A stretch of DNA of 19,819 nt from Chlamydiia bacterium (GTDB taxonomy: Bacteria > Chlamydiota > Chlamydiia > Chlamydiales > FEN-1388), in NCBI GenBank assembly GCA_003170575.1, contig PMZB01000218.1, positions 1 to 19,819 on the forward strand, in the 5' to 3' direction. Below, in pieces: positions 7,335-15,652 of this stretch. The notes beneath the pieces were generated by a model. The model did not search any database. It was not told the DNA's origin and saw nothing but the letters and a program-made list of their open reading frames with translations. Made by a program: the position numbers and the translations under genes. The stretch's first letter is position 1; every line of letters starts with the position of its first letter.

Positions 7335-9122
7335 ATGAGCATAGATAGCCCATTATCTCTTGTGATACTTATAGAGGGAGGGGGGGAAATAAATTACTGG
7401 AAGGCTCAAGGACGGCCTGACAAGGCGAATTTGGTTTTTTTTCGCACAGTAAGTAAGGACGGTGAAGCTATTGGCTATAAAAACAAAAGAGAGCTTGGAT
7501 TCCTTGAAAAGGTACAGCTCCTTTTTGGAATCGGAAGATTCTCTACGGTTGCAATCAGTAGATTGGTAAATTCGATTCTTAGGGGGAACATGACAGATGT
7601 TCCTCAGGAAAATAAAAAACTTATTGATAGTTCCCTACAGTATGTGCTGGAGAAATCGTGTGTTCCAAAGTTTGTAAGGAAAATGGTTCCTATTGTTTTT
7701 TCTGAGATAGATGACTTAGAGAAATTGCTCGGTTCTTTACAACCACAAAAACCAGCTGCGCCTCAATCACTTGAGGGACGAGTAAAAATAGGGGCGCCAG
7801 AAGAAAAAAAAACTCCTCCAGAAGTAGTTCCTCCATCAGCGCCTCCCTCAGCAAGCATTAAGTTGACTATCGGACGAGGGATTGAGAATCCTGGTAGTCT
7901 TTGTTACTGTAATTCAACGATTAAGGCGATATGGTGCTCGCCTGCACTTCGAGCAGCCATATGGAAGGACGAAGAGAATGAGACTGCTAAGGTGTTGGAA
8001 GCTTTCAAGCGAGTTCAAGAGGAGTTACGCAAAGATAAACCTGCATTAGCGAAAGATGATATTGAGTTGATTTCGAAGCATTGTCCTGATCTTCGGTATA
8101 CTTTGACTCATGAACCTCCTACGCCAAAGGATGTCCTCGAAAGGAAGCAACAAGTATCTGAAGAAAACAAGCGCACCCTATCCAGGCAACAAGTGCGGAG
8201 ATCATTGCTTAAGGTGTTAGAAGAATTGGATCAACCAGGAAAAGAATCACTTTCGTATAAAAAAGAACCATTAAAAAGCCTACGAGAAGGGCTTATCGGC
8301 CTTTTCCCTAGATTGGATAGTGATACAGAGCAGCAAGACCAAAGTCAGCTTTTTATTCCATTTCTTGAAGCGATTCTTTCTCCTGACAAGAGAACGCCAA
8401 TCGTTTACAAGATAGAAAAGCAACGAGAGCAAAGGGAGATTAACCCTCAGGAGCAGAACGTTGAACACCTGGAACAGCAAGTATATATACCTGCCTTGGA
8501 TAGTAAGGATACGCCTCCTGAAGCTCATTCTCTATACATTCATCATCCGCCTACGCAAGGACCTGAACAAGATGTGCAGAAAATTTTTTCCCCTTTTACA
8601 GTTGAAGAGAATGTCGAGGTCGATGCCTTTATTAACCTAGACAAAAATAGGTCGCTTACTGAGGAGCAAAGAAATCTTTTGCGAAGCAGGGCGGATCCTC
8701 AAGGACGGCTTCCTCCAGTCCAAGTCAAACAGCAGCTCACGTTTGTAGCAAATCCTCCAGCTACTGTTGCTGAGCCCCCACCATTTCTTCCTTTCTATAT
8801 TGCAAGATTTGATCCGAACACCAGAGCAAAAAACCAAATTAAAATAACGGCTCCTTTTACTTTAGAAGTTCCTGTGGCTGGTAAAGAGCCTGCGCGTTAT
8901 CAGTTACGAGGCATTGTCATGCACAGTTCCGACTCAACCAGTTTGCAATCGGGTCATTATCACAACTTCTTCCCTGTCCCGAATTCTCCGAAAGATGAAA
9001 AAGGATGGCCAAAGATGTGGGTAGAACATAGTGATGATAGGGTGTACCATCATAACTGGAAAGACATTTCAGAGATGATTAGTATGAATGCCACACTCTA
9101 TCAATATGATAGGATAGATTGA
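7335..9122 (+). CDS. USP-family (C19) deubiquitinase-like effector, copy 1
   Basis: This 595-residue protein probably cleaves ubiquitin from host proteins after secretion; bacteria lack ubiquitin. Residues 1 to about 135 form an N-terminal domain shared with the next gene. A Pro-rich linker (about 136-175) follows. The USP Cys box GIENPGSLCYCNS has nucleophile Cys190 with Asn185 as the oxyanion-hole residue. A Q-box-like EQQDQSQLFIPFL follows, and the His box GHYHNFF has His541. The end, WVEHSDDRV, aligns to the USP W..(F)DD..V motif, but Ser566 stands at the usual first acidic position and Asp567 is the second. About 70 residues after the Cys box are extra compared with copy 2. There are no zinc-finger CxxC pairs and no signal peptide, so type III secretion is plausible but inferred. 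The ATG has a strong GGGGAGGA site. The USP assignment is firm; activity is inferred. Confidence 0.87.
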   Translation: MSIDSPLSLVILIEGGGEINYWKAQGRPDKANLVFFRTVSKDGEAIGYKNKRELGFLEKVQLLFGIGRFSTVAISRLVNSILRGNMTDVPQENKKLIDSSLQYVLEKSCVPKFVRKMVPIVFSEIDDLEKLLGSLQPQKPAAPQSLEGRVKIGAPEEKKTPPEVVPPSAPPSASIKLTIGRGIENPGSLCYCNSTIKAIWCSPALRAAIWKDEENETAKVLEAFKRVQEELRKDKPALAKDDIELISKHCPDLRYTLTHEPPTPKDVLERKQQVSEENKRTLSRQQVRRSLLKVLEELDQPGKESLSYKKEPLKSLREGLIGLFPRLDSDTEQQDQSQLFIPFLEAILSPDKRTPIVYKIEKQREQREINPQEQNVEHLEQQVYIPALDSKDTPPEAHSLYIHHPPTQGPEQDVQKIFSPFTVEENVEVDAFINLDKNRSLTEEQRNLLRSRADPQGRLPPVQVKQQLTFVANPPATVAEPPPFLPFYIARFDPNTRAKNQIKITAPFTLEVPVAGKEPARYQLRGIVMHSSDSTSLQSGHYHNFFPVPNSPKDEKGWPKMWVEHSDDRVYHHNWKDISEMISMNATLYQYDRID

Positions 9123-9129
9123 GAATTTT

Positions 9130-9149
9130 GCTTGTTTCAAGCGTTTTTT
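9130..9149 (+). terminator. Probable intrinsic terminator after USP copy 1
   Basis: A short GCTTG/CAAGC stem with a TTT loop is followed by G and six T (9144-9149), starting seven bases after the stop codon. The stem is short, so termination may be partial. Confidence 0.5.
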
Positions 9150-9151
9150 CA

Positions 9152-9180
9152 TTGATATAAATCAAATTTTTTAGTATATT
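9152..9180 (+). promoter_or_regulatory. Sigma70-type promoter for USP copy 2
   Basis: TTGATA (9152-9157, 5 of 6) and TATATT (9175-9180, 5 of 6) have an optimal 17-base spacer that is very AT-rich. Transcription would start near 9187, about 20 bases before the ATG at 9209. It directly follows the terminator-like hairpin, so copy 2 is likely an independent unit. Confidence 0.6.
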
Positions 9181-9208
9181 CAACTAAACAATTTTATAGG
9201 TAAATATC

Positions 9209-10834
9209 ATGAAAATAGATGCTAATACTTCTTTTCGCAAAATCCAGGAGGCGGGCGCTCTGCTCGCATCTGGGGGAAGTCAGTCAAAAGACTCCCTTAT
9301 TTTTTATCGAGTTGTGGATGAGAAAAGTACAGTTGAAGTCTTGGTATTTGCCAGGTGGAAAGATTTAACGTGGATACAAAAGATTAAATTTTACTTAGGG
9401 TTTGAGGATTTTTCCTTAAGAACGGTCGATCGGTTGGCTCAAGCAGCATTTCGCACCAAATTGAGCAGCACGGATTTGACTATATTTTCAGAAAAAGATA
9501 AGACTGCATTAGTTCAAGCTATTTCCTTTCTTCAAAAAAAGAGCGTATCGCACAATATTCCCCATTTTAGTCTTGCTTCACTGTTCTTGACAAAGAGATC
9601 GAGCATTAAGGTTGAACTGCTTGAAAGTCTGATAAAAAAGTTAACCGATTCTCAGAAAACAGAGACAACTTCTTCCTCTACTCCGCCGGAACCTTCTGCC
9701 CCGCCGGAACCCCCTACTCCACCAGCGCCTTCTGCTCTACCAGAAACATCAACTCCACAAAAGCCCTCCGCTCCGCCAGTTGTAAGGGGGATTTCTAACC
9801 CAGGAGTTCGTTGTTATTGCAATGCTGTCGTCCAGCTCGTTCATTCTTCCAACGAGTTAAGAAAAGCCATATGGCAGGATGAGGGAAATGAAAATGAGAG
9901 ACGCGTCCGAGTATCCTTGCGTGCTGTCCTCGATGCCCTAGATCAGGGATCTCAAAAAGCACCACTTTCGCATGAAAGTGAACCAATGAGCTCCTTCATT
10001 CAAGCAATGGAGCACTTTTTTCCAGACTTGACTACACCATTTGAACAGGATGCTGCTGACTTTTTTCTCCCTATTCTCCGAGCAATTCTTCCTCCCGATC
10101 ATCGGGAAGGAAAAGATTTTTTCCTTCGGAAAATTCGACAAGGAGGGGAAGAGTCCAACTGCTTAAGAATGGGTTTGTTGGCAGGGCAGGTTGAGCCAAC
10201 AGTTGAAAACCTTCTTGCCGCATGTAGCATTCGTTCGGTTGAAGATACAGATGCAGAATTTACGCCCATACTCCTACTTCATCCACGTGATAAAGGAGAG
10301 CCTCAATCTGTTTCGGATGTTTTTTCAGATATAAAAGACTCAGAAGTCTATTTAGAGAATTTTGCGACTGAAAAATATAACCCATGGCTCACCAATGAAC
10401 ATCTAGCGATTTTACGAAAAGCAGCTGATCCTAAAGGGAAGATTCCATTAATTAAATACTCAGAAACACAACTGCTTAAAGGAAAGGCGCCTACATTTCT
10501 TCCAATAAATATTGCTCGTTTTGCCAACAAAGGCCCAGACACACGAAAAAATAGCTGCCCTGTCAAACCACTCTTTCACCTGCAAGTACCTGTACAGTAT
10601 AGAATCAAGCCAGTTCAGTACAAGATGACAGGGGTGACTGTACATTTGGGGGAGACTCGTAAATGTGGACACTATATTACCTATGTGCCTGATCTTTCGA
10701 GTCCAGAAATTAACGGATTTCCATCAGCTTGGATTGAACTAAACGACAGCAGAACGATACCTGTTTCTTGGGAATCGATCGAAAAGATAGTGGAGGAAAA
10801 CGCCACTCTTTACATGTACGATATAGATCAGTGA
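9209..10834 (+). CDS. USP-family (C19) deubiquitinase-like effector, copy 2
   Basis: This 541-residue tandem paralogue of the preceding gene has the same order of parts. The N-terminal domain (about 1-150) shares LIFYRVV and WIQKIKFYLGFEDFS-type segments with copy 1 (LVFFRTV, FLEKVQLLFG). A longer Pro/Ser/Thr linker with repeated PP-E/P-S motifs spans about 150-190. The USP Cys box GISNPGVRCYCNA has Cys202 and oxyanion Asn197. The Q-box-like FEQDAADFFLPIL matches the USP QDAxEF pattern better than copy 1. The His box is CGHYITY with His488, and WIELNDSR supplies Asn512 then Asp513. The catalytic set is therefore complete for a USP. Its own promoter and an AGG site eight bases before the ATG support the start. 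The 3' end overlaps convergent folD by seven bases. A secreted host deubiquitinase is the best inference; substrate and secretion route are unknown. Confidence 0.88.
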   Translation: MKIDANTSFRKIQEAGALLASGGSQSKDSLIFYRVVDEKSTVEVLVFARWKDLTWIQKIKFYLGFEDFSLRTVDRLAQAAFRTKLSSTDLTIFSEKDKTALVQAISFLQKKSVSHNIPHFSLASLFLTKRSSIKVELLESLIKKLTDSQKTETTSSSTPPEPSAPPEPPTPPAPSALPETSTPQKPSAPPVVRGISNPGVRCYCNAVVQLVHSSNELRKAIWQDEGNENERRVRVSLRAVLDALDQGSQKAPLSHESEPMSSFIQAMEHFFPDLTTPFEQDAADFFLPILRAILPPDHREGKDFFLRKIRQGGEESNCLRMGLLAGQVEPTVENLLAACSIRSVEDTDAEFTPILLLHPRDKGEPQSVSDVFSDIKDSEVYLENFATEKYNPWLTNEHLAILRKAADPKGKIPLIKYSETQLLKGKAPTFLPINIARFANKGPDTRKNSCPVKPLFHLQVPVQYRIKPVQYKMTGVTVHLGETRKCGHYITYVPDLSSPEINGFPSAWIELNDSRTIPVSWESIEKIVEENATLYMYDIDQ

Positions 10835-11664
10835 TACGCCAGATAACCTTTCAGGGTATTTTGAAGTAAACTCGCAATGGTCATAGGCCCCACACCACCT
10901 GGAACAGGGGAAATGGCGGCGCATAGCTGGTACACCGATGGATCAACGTCCCCAACGATTTTCCCCTCTACTCGATTAATGCCTACATCAATAATGGTGG
11001 TCGTTTTCTTGACCATGGGTGGGGTAATGAGGTTGGGGGTGCCTGCTGCTGCAACGATGATGTCAGCAGAGGAACAGAGCTCTTCTAGATGCTCGGTTGC
11101 CGTATGGGCAAGGGTCACAGTGGCATCTTTTCCTTTTTGAGAAAGAAGCAAGGCTAGAGGCTTACCCACAGTAATACTTCGGCCAATAATGACCACATGT
11201 TTCCCTCGGATTGGGATTTTATAGGCATCAAGCAGCGTGCAAATGCCCAAGGGAGTGCAGGGAATAAACCCAGAAGGATCTGCTTGGACAAGCTTCCCAA
11301 GGTTTATAGGGTGCAGGCCATCCACATCTTTTTCCGGCGGAATCTGTTGCAAAACATATTTTGTATCAATATTTTGATGAAGCGGCAGCTGGATAAGAAT
11401 ACCGTCCACATCTTTATTCGTAGCATAAGAAGCGAGAAGTTTGGTGAGTTCTGCCTCAGATGAAGCCGGCTGTTCAATAAGTGTTGTGCGCATGCCTACT
11501 TCAGCACAAGCTGTAAGTTTGTTCTTCACATATATACTAGAGGCCGGATTGGAGTGTGTAAGAAATACAACGAGATGGGGAGAGATTTGTTTCTTTTGGA
11601 TAAAGGCTTTAATTGATTCACGAAGATCAGCAGCTACTTTTTTTCCATCAAGAATTTGTGTCAC
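10828..11664 (-). CDS. folD: Bifunctional methylene-THF dehydrogenase / methenyl-THF cyclohydrolase
   Basis: FolD converts 5,10-methylene-THF to 10-formyl-THF with NADP, supplying one-carbon units for purines and for formyl-Met-tRNA. The family signatures are present: NPASSIYVKNK with the Tyr45/Lys49 active-site pair, GILIQLPLHQNID, DVDGLHP, the nucleotide-binding GKHVVIIGRSITVGKPLALLL region, and the C-terminal ISPVPGGVGPMTIASLL. At 278 residues it is full length. The start is GTG at 11664, not ATG, chosen because AAGGAG (11673-11678) lies eight bases upstream. Its first 17 bases overlap the preceding membrane-protein gene, indicating translational coupling. Its last seven bases overlap the convergent USP copy 2. 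It appears to be the last gene of the lptD-ugd operon. Confidence 0.95.
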   Translation of the reverse strand: MTQILDGKKVAADLRESIKAFIQKKQISPHLVVFLTHSNPASSIYVKNKLTACAEVGMRTTLIEQPASSEAELTKLLASYATNKDVDGILIQLPLHQNIDTKYVLQQIPPEKDVDGLHPINLGKLVQADPSGFIPCTPLGICTLLDAYKIPIRGKHVVIIGRSITVGKPLALLLSQKGKDATVTLAHTATEHLEELCSSADIIVAAAGTPNLITPPMVKKTTTIIDVGINRVEGKIVGDVDPSVYQLCAAISPVPGGVGPMTIASLLQNTLKGYLAYH

Positions 11665-12118
11665 GACGGCGTCTCCTTAAAAACAAGAAAAGTACTGGAA
11701 TCCCTCTGACAAGGCTTGCCCACAAAGAGGAGAAGATGAGAGCAAAAAAAGCAGCTTTCCACGAAAAAAACACATGCCCGCAAAAGATTGTGCCAAGAAT
11801 TGCGGAAAAGAAAAGATCGCAGAGTGTGAGAAGCGTTGTTAAGCATAAGAGGCCTAAAAACCCCTCAAGAGAGAAATAAAAGCACACACTCAACACAACT
11901 AAGGTGGAAAATAAAGAAGAGGCGCCCAGCATACCAAATCGAGGAGTAGCAAGGAAAATGTCTCGCCCAAGTCCTGAAATATAAGCGCTGAAGAGCGCTA
12001 CAAATGATTTTCTTTCAATGACATAGCTTGCTACAGGCAAGAAAAATGGATTAAAAAGGCAAAATAAAGTTGGTAAGAGATAGAGGAGCAAAAGCGAGAA
12101 TATCCATTCAATGATCAT
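11648..12118 (-). CDS. Small multi-spanning membrane protein, MreD-like character
   Basis: This 156-residue, very hydrophobic protein has about four to five likely membrane helices: residues 3-22, about 40-60, 65-85, 92-112 and 118-145. A basic C-terminus (RRRRRD) is presumably cytoplasmic. The stretch SGLGRDIFLATPRFGMLGAS, between helices, recalls the GLxxD...G-LG pattern of MreD, the rod-complex membrane protein. This is a weak resemblance only. From memory, folD in Chlamydia trachomatis also has a small unknown gene beside it (CT079), so this may be its counterpart. The ATG overlaps the ugd stop as ATGA, and its end overlaps folD by 17 bases, so it should be translated coupled within the operon. 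Function is unknown. Confidence 0.75.
   Translation of the reverse strand: MIIEWIFSLLLLYLLPTLFCLFNPFFLPVASYVIERKSFVALFSAYISGLGRDIFLATPRFGMLGASSLFSTLVVLSVCFYFSLEGFLGLLCLTTLLTLCDLFFSAILGTIFCGHVFFSWKAAFFALIFSSLWASLVRGIPVLFLFLRRRRRDTNS
11673..11678 (-). promoter_or_regulatory. Ribosome-binding site fixing the GTG start of folD
   Basis: AAGGAG, read on the reverse strand, lies eight bases before GTG at 11664 and inside the end of the upstream gene. No in-frame ATG has comparable support. Confidence 0.75.
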
Positions 12119-13503
12119 GATTGATACACAACCCTTTGTGGCATATCTATCGGGAATTTTTCAGCTTGAAATGGTTTTCTTCCTACGGAAATATAGGTAA
12201 ATCCAAACCCTCCCATCTCCTCTGGACTAAATTGATTTCGCCCATCAAAAAAGGCATTTCCTTTCATCTTTTGGATGAGATTTTTATAATCCAAAGTTTT
12301 AAATTGCTGCCACTCTGTGACTAAAGCAACTGCATGAGCCCCTGTGAGGGCTTCTTCTTCACTTTCACAGAACAAAATGCGTGAGGAAGAAGGAAGAATC
12401 TTTTTCGTATTTTCCATGGCAACTGGATCATAAAGGCGAAGCGAAGCTCCGCGTTTTAAAAGCTCATCTATAAGCACAAGAGAGGGCGCTTCCCGCATAT
12501 CGTCAGTATCAGGTTTAAAGGCAAGGCCCAAGATAGCAATTGTTTTATCATAAATGCCGCCTTGGTTCTCAAAAAAGGAGAGGATCTTAAGTCCAAGCAT
12601 GCGCTTTTGTTGTTCATTTTGAGTGTCGACTGCAGTGATGATGTCTGAGGGAACGCCAAAGCTTCGCATCATTTGCTCCAGGGCTTTTACATCTTTAGGA
12701 AAGCAGGAGCCTCCATACCCGCACCCTGCATTTAGAAAGGCTGGCCCTATTCTTGAGTCAGAACCAATGCCTCGCTTGATTGACTCAATGTCAGCTCCTG
12801 CTTTCTCGCAAAGGGAGGTAAGGCTATTCATGAATGAGATGCGAAGTGCGAGCATGCTGTTTGCTGCATACTTGGTCAATTCGCTTGAAGCAACATCCAT
12901 GAATAAAAGCGTTTGAGGAGTGTGTTGAAAAGGCTGGTACAGGGTTCTCATTATCTCTTCTGCACGCTCGCTCTCCAGGCCAATGATGACTCGATCAGGG
13001 TGCATAAAGTCAGCAATTGCATGGCCTTCACGTAAAAATTCAGGGTTTGAAATCACCTCAAACCAAAAATTCACCTCTCGCTTTTGGAGGCTTGAGGCGA
13101 TGATCGAGGAAATAAGCTGGGCAGATCCGACTGGCACAGTTGACTTAGTGACTATGGCAAGATCATTTGTCATAGTCTCCCCAATCATTTGGGCGGCTCT
13201 TTTTAAATTGCGTGTGTCGCAGGAGCCATCTTTAAGAGGGGGGGTGTCTACGGCTATCATCACAAGGAGTGCATCTTGAAGGGCTTCTTCATAGGAAGAT
13301 GTGAAAAAAAGTCTTGATAAAGCGGTATTTTTTACTACAAGCTCATCTAATCCCGGTTCATAAATAGGCACTTTGCCGCGTCTCAATGCAGCCACCTTCT
13401 TTTCGTCAACATCAAGACAGAAAACTGTGTGACCTACTTCTGCGAGGCATGCGGCTGTGACAAGTCCAACGTACCCACATCCAATAACTACTATTTTTCT
13501 CAT
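12115..13503 (-). CDS. ugd: UDP-glucose 6-dehydrogenase
   Basis: This enzyme oxidises UDP-glucose twice with NAD to UDP-glucuronate, a precursor for surface polysaccharides or modified lipid A sugars. The N-terminal Rossmann motif is VIGCGYVGLVTA, and the catalytic signature is GGSCFPKDVKAL with nucleophile Cys267. The C-terminal UDP-binding domain contains LGLAFKPDTDDMREAPS. The frame is open further upstream (27 more codons, into lptD), but ATG at 13503 is preferred. The Rossmann strand begins immediately after it, and AAGGGA at 13510-13515 sits at good spacing, overlapping the lptD stop codon. The resulting 462 residues match the family. The position directly behind lptD suggests a cell-envelope role. 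Confidence 0.95.
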   Translation of the reverse strand: MRKIVVIGCGYVGLVTAACLAEVGHTVFCLDVDEKKVAALRRGKVPIYEPGLDELVVKNTALSRLFFTSSYEEALQDALLVMIAVDTPPLKDGSCDTRNLKRAAQMIGETMTNDLAIVTKSTVPVGSAQLISSIIASSLQKREVNFWFEVISNPEFLREGHAIADFMHPDRVIIGLESERAEEIMRTLYQPFQHTPQTLLFMDVASSELTKYAANSMLALRISFMNSLTSLCEKAGADIESIKRGIGSDSRIGPAFLNAGCGYGGSCFPKDVKALEQMMRSFGVPSDIITAVDTQNEQQKRMLGLKILSFFENQGGIYDKTIAILGLAFKPDTDDMREAPSLVLIDELLKRGASLRLYDPVAMENTKKILPSSSRILFCESEEEALTGAHAVALVTEWQQFKTLDYKNLIQKMKGNAFFDGRNQFSPEEMGGFGFTYISVGRKPFQAEKFPIDMPQRVVYQS

Positions 13504-13513
13504 TTGAAATCCC

Positions 13514-15652
13514 TTACCAAATGTCATAATTTCCTTGTCCGATTTTACGGAAACTTGTGGAGCCAGATTCTTTTTTGGGCCCAAGATCGCACGAGAAATA
13601 CACGGCAGAAGGCCCTCCTGGGCGTGTGATGATTGTCAGTTCAACGCGCAGCGCCCCGCGAATCAGTGTTCCGATATTTATTTCGTAGTTGTAGTAGTGT
13701 CTCGGAGATTTAGGCCTCCAGCCTTCATAGATCGCACCCTCAATGTCAAATGCAGGGTTTAATGACCAGAAAAGGCGAGCGACCACACTGTTGCGTGCAT
13801 CAGAGAGTTCTGAGTGACGAAGCCGTTCCATGGAGTGAGCTGCATCAAGAATGTAACTGTCTCTATCCAGTTTTCTCCAGTCATAGGGGCTTCTATTTCT
13901 GCTTTCCAAAATGATTGCAAGGCTCTCAGACAAAGTCTTTCTAACGGCTGCGTTGATATGATCATAACGAGAATGGAGCCAATCCCAGGCTGAATTTAAC
14001 TTGAAGGCAAGAGTGGGGGTAGCATCCCATGTTGCATCAAGCCAAAGCTTGGTTGGCCATGTTTTGAGGTGCGGTGTGCTAAAATAGGAGCGCGTGTAAA
14101 GATCGACAAAAAGCTTTTTCTGAAATGCATCTTGAGGAGAAAGCCACCAAAAATTTCGAACGCCGTATCTTAGCTCATTGACGCGCTGCCACCCATCCTC
14201 AATGTCGAAAATGTATGTGCGGCCAGGTCTGACAAGAGGGGAGGAGATGGAGGAGAAGACCGTATAAGGTTCTGCTATCTGGGGGGTCTGAAGATCATTT
14301 TTGACAAATCTTGTTTTTGCCTCCAGAGAGCAGTCGGCAACCCCCTGCAATCTTTCTTGCTGTTGCGGGCTTCTGTTGTAATGGATCACATGGTAGCCGA
14401 TAGAAGGCGAGAGGGTAATAGGAAAGAAGGGGACAGTTGTATAAAGGCGTTGAGAGATCTCCGTTCTTGTAGAATCAAAATTATGTACTGACCTTGATCT
14501 ATGGGCATAGACGTAGTTTAAATATCCAGCTCTCAATCTATTGTCAAGGAAGATGGGCGTATTGCCAAGATGACAGGGCCGTGTGTTGAAGGTTAAAAGA
14601 GGAAGCTCCTGCTTGACTGTTTGAAACGTGTTGATGCGCACGCGTGCATTAAGCCGGGCGATCCAGTTAGGATCTGTTCGCCAAATAGACCCTTGAGTTA
14701 ATCCAGCAAGGGCATCTCGGGTGATTGGATGATCAGAAAAATCAGTTATCATGCCGCTGTCGCTTAACTTGTCATACATCATAAGAAAGTGAAGATGCTC
14801 TTCAGGGAGGTAATTTTTGTATAACCCCTGCATGCGATAGCGAGGGTCTCCCCAAAAAGAATCTTTGGATTGAGCAACATAGTTAAGAGCATCAAAAGTT
14901 CCGTATCCGCCTTTATTAATATACTGGGACCTTAGACCACATCCAATTCCATATCGTGTGCTGTAATCAACAAGGGCCCGATTCTTTATGGGTCCTGTGG
15001 TGAAAAGATAGGAGAGGCCAAGGCGAGCTCCATTACCAAACTTTGCCCGAACACGTATAGGGGCGCGAATATCGCGGAAAAGGTCCGTAGAAAAAGTAGG
15101 CACCCATAAAAGAGGCATCTTTTCAAAATTAAACGTCGCATTATGAGTTGTTACTTGCCCATCCTTTGTTATCTCAGCTTTTTGTGCATGTAATGTCCAG
15201 TCATTTTGTTCATTTTCGCTTGTGGTGATGTAAGGATTAATGATAGTGCCATGGCCATCGGAGAATATTTCAATAACATCTCCACCTATATACCAGGGGC
15301 CAGATTGTGCGCATCCATTCCATATAATAAGAGTTCCTTTGGTAAGATTGAACTCTGCTTTGTCTCCGTGATAAAAGCGATCTTTGTACTTGGCTAGCAG
15401 GTACTCGCTTGCGACAATTTTATTGATCTCATTCTCACCCTCGCCGGTTCGAATATATTGCAGGTTCTTTGCTTGGAGGAAAAAGTCCTTTCCCTGTATG
15501 ACCCCGCCCTTATCTGTAGAAACAATCCCATCCCCGTACACAGCATCCTGAAGATTAATGTCCAGCCCTTGCCCAAAGGGCATGGTTGCGCAAAAGAGAG
15601 GGGAGAGGAAGATTGAATAGAAAAAAATAGTCAAAACTAGACAACGCAGCAT
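13514..15652 (-). CDS. lptD: LptD/OstA-like LPS assembly outer-membrane protein
   Basis: LptD is the beta-barrel that inserts lipopolysaccharide into the outer leaflet of the outer membrane. Residues 1-22 are a signal peptide with a hydrophobic core and a small-residue cleavage region (FCA). Residues of about 25-200 form the OstA-type periplasmic domain, with repeating segments such as AVYGDGI, VIQGKDF, FYHGDKAEFN and GTLIIWNG. The remainder alternates aromatic and polar residues like a transmembrane barrel and ends with YDIW, a C-terminal aromatic as in many outer-membrane proteins. At 712 residues it is slightly shorter than E. coli LptD. It is the first gene of the reverse-strand run. The barrel is divergent, so the family is judged from overall pattern, not from one catalytic motif. 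Confidence 0.82.
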   Translation of the reverse strand: MLRCLVLTIFFYSIFLSPLFCATMPFGQGLDINLQDAVYGDGIVSTDKGGVIQGKDFFLQAKNLQYIRTGEGENEINKIVASEYLLAKYKDRFYHGDKAEFNLTKGTLIIWNGCAQSGPWYIGGDVIEIFSDGHGTIINPYITTSENEQNDWTLHAQKAEITKDGQVTTHNATFNFEKMPLLWVPTFSTDLFRDIRAPIRVRAKFGNGARLGLSYLFTTGPIKNRALVDYSTRYGIGCGLRSQYINKGGYGTFDALNYVAQSKDSFWGDPRYRMQGLYKNYLPEEHLHFLMMYDKLSDSGMITDFSDHPITRDALAGLTQGSIWRTDPNWIARLNARVRINTFQTVKQELPLLTFNTRPCHLGNTPIFLDNRLRAGYLNYVYAHRSRSVHNFDSTRTEISQRLYTTVPFFPITLSPSIGYHVIHYNRSPQQQERLQGVADCSLEAKTRFVKNDLQTPQIAEPYTVFSSISSPLVRPGRTYIFDIEDGWQRVNELRYGVRNFWWLSPQDAFQKKLFVDLYTRSYFSTPHLKTWPTKLWLDATWDATPTLAFKLNSAWDWLHSRYDHINAAVRKTLSESLAIILESRNRSPYDWRKLDRDSYILDAAHSMERLRHSELSDARNSVVARLFWSLNPAFDIEGAIYEGWRPKSPRHYYNYEINIGTLIRGALRVELTIITRPGGPSAVYFSCDLGPKKESGSTSFRKIGQGNYDIW

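Noticed and set aside
13504..13584. 27-residue N-terminal extension of ugd
   Set aside because: It overlaps the lptD coding end, precedes the Rossmann strand, and ATG at 13503 has a well-placed ribosome-binding site.
15590..15652. Lipoprotein signal in LptD (Cys at the end of the hydrophobic stretch)
   Set aside because: The residues before the Cys (PLF) do not fit a lipobox, and LptD proteins use an ordinary signal peptide.
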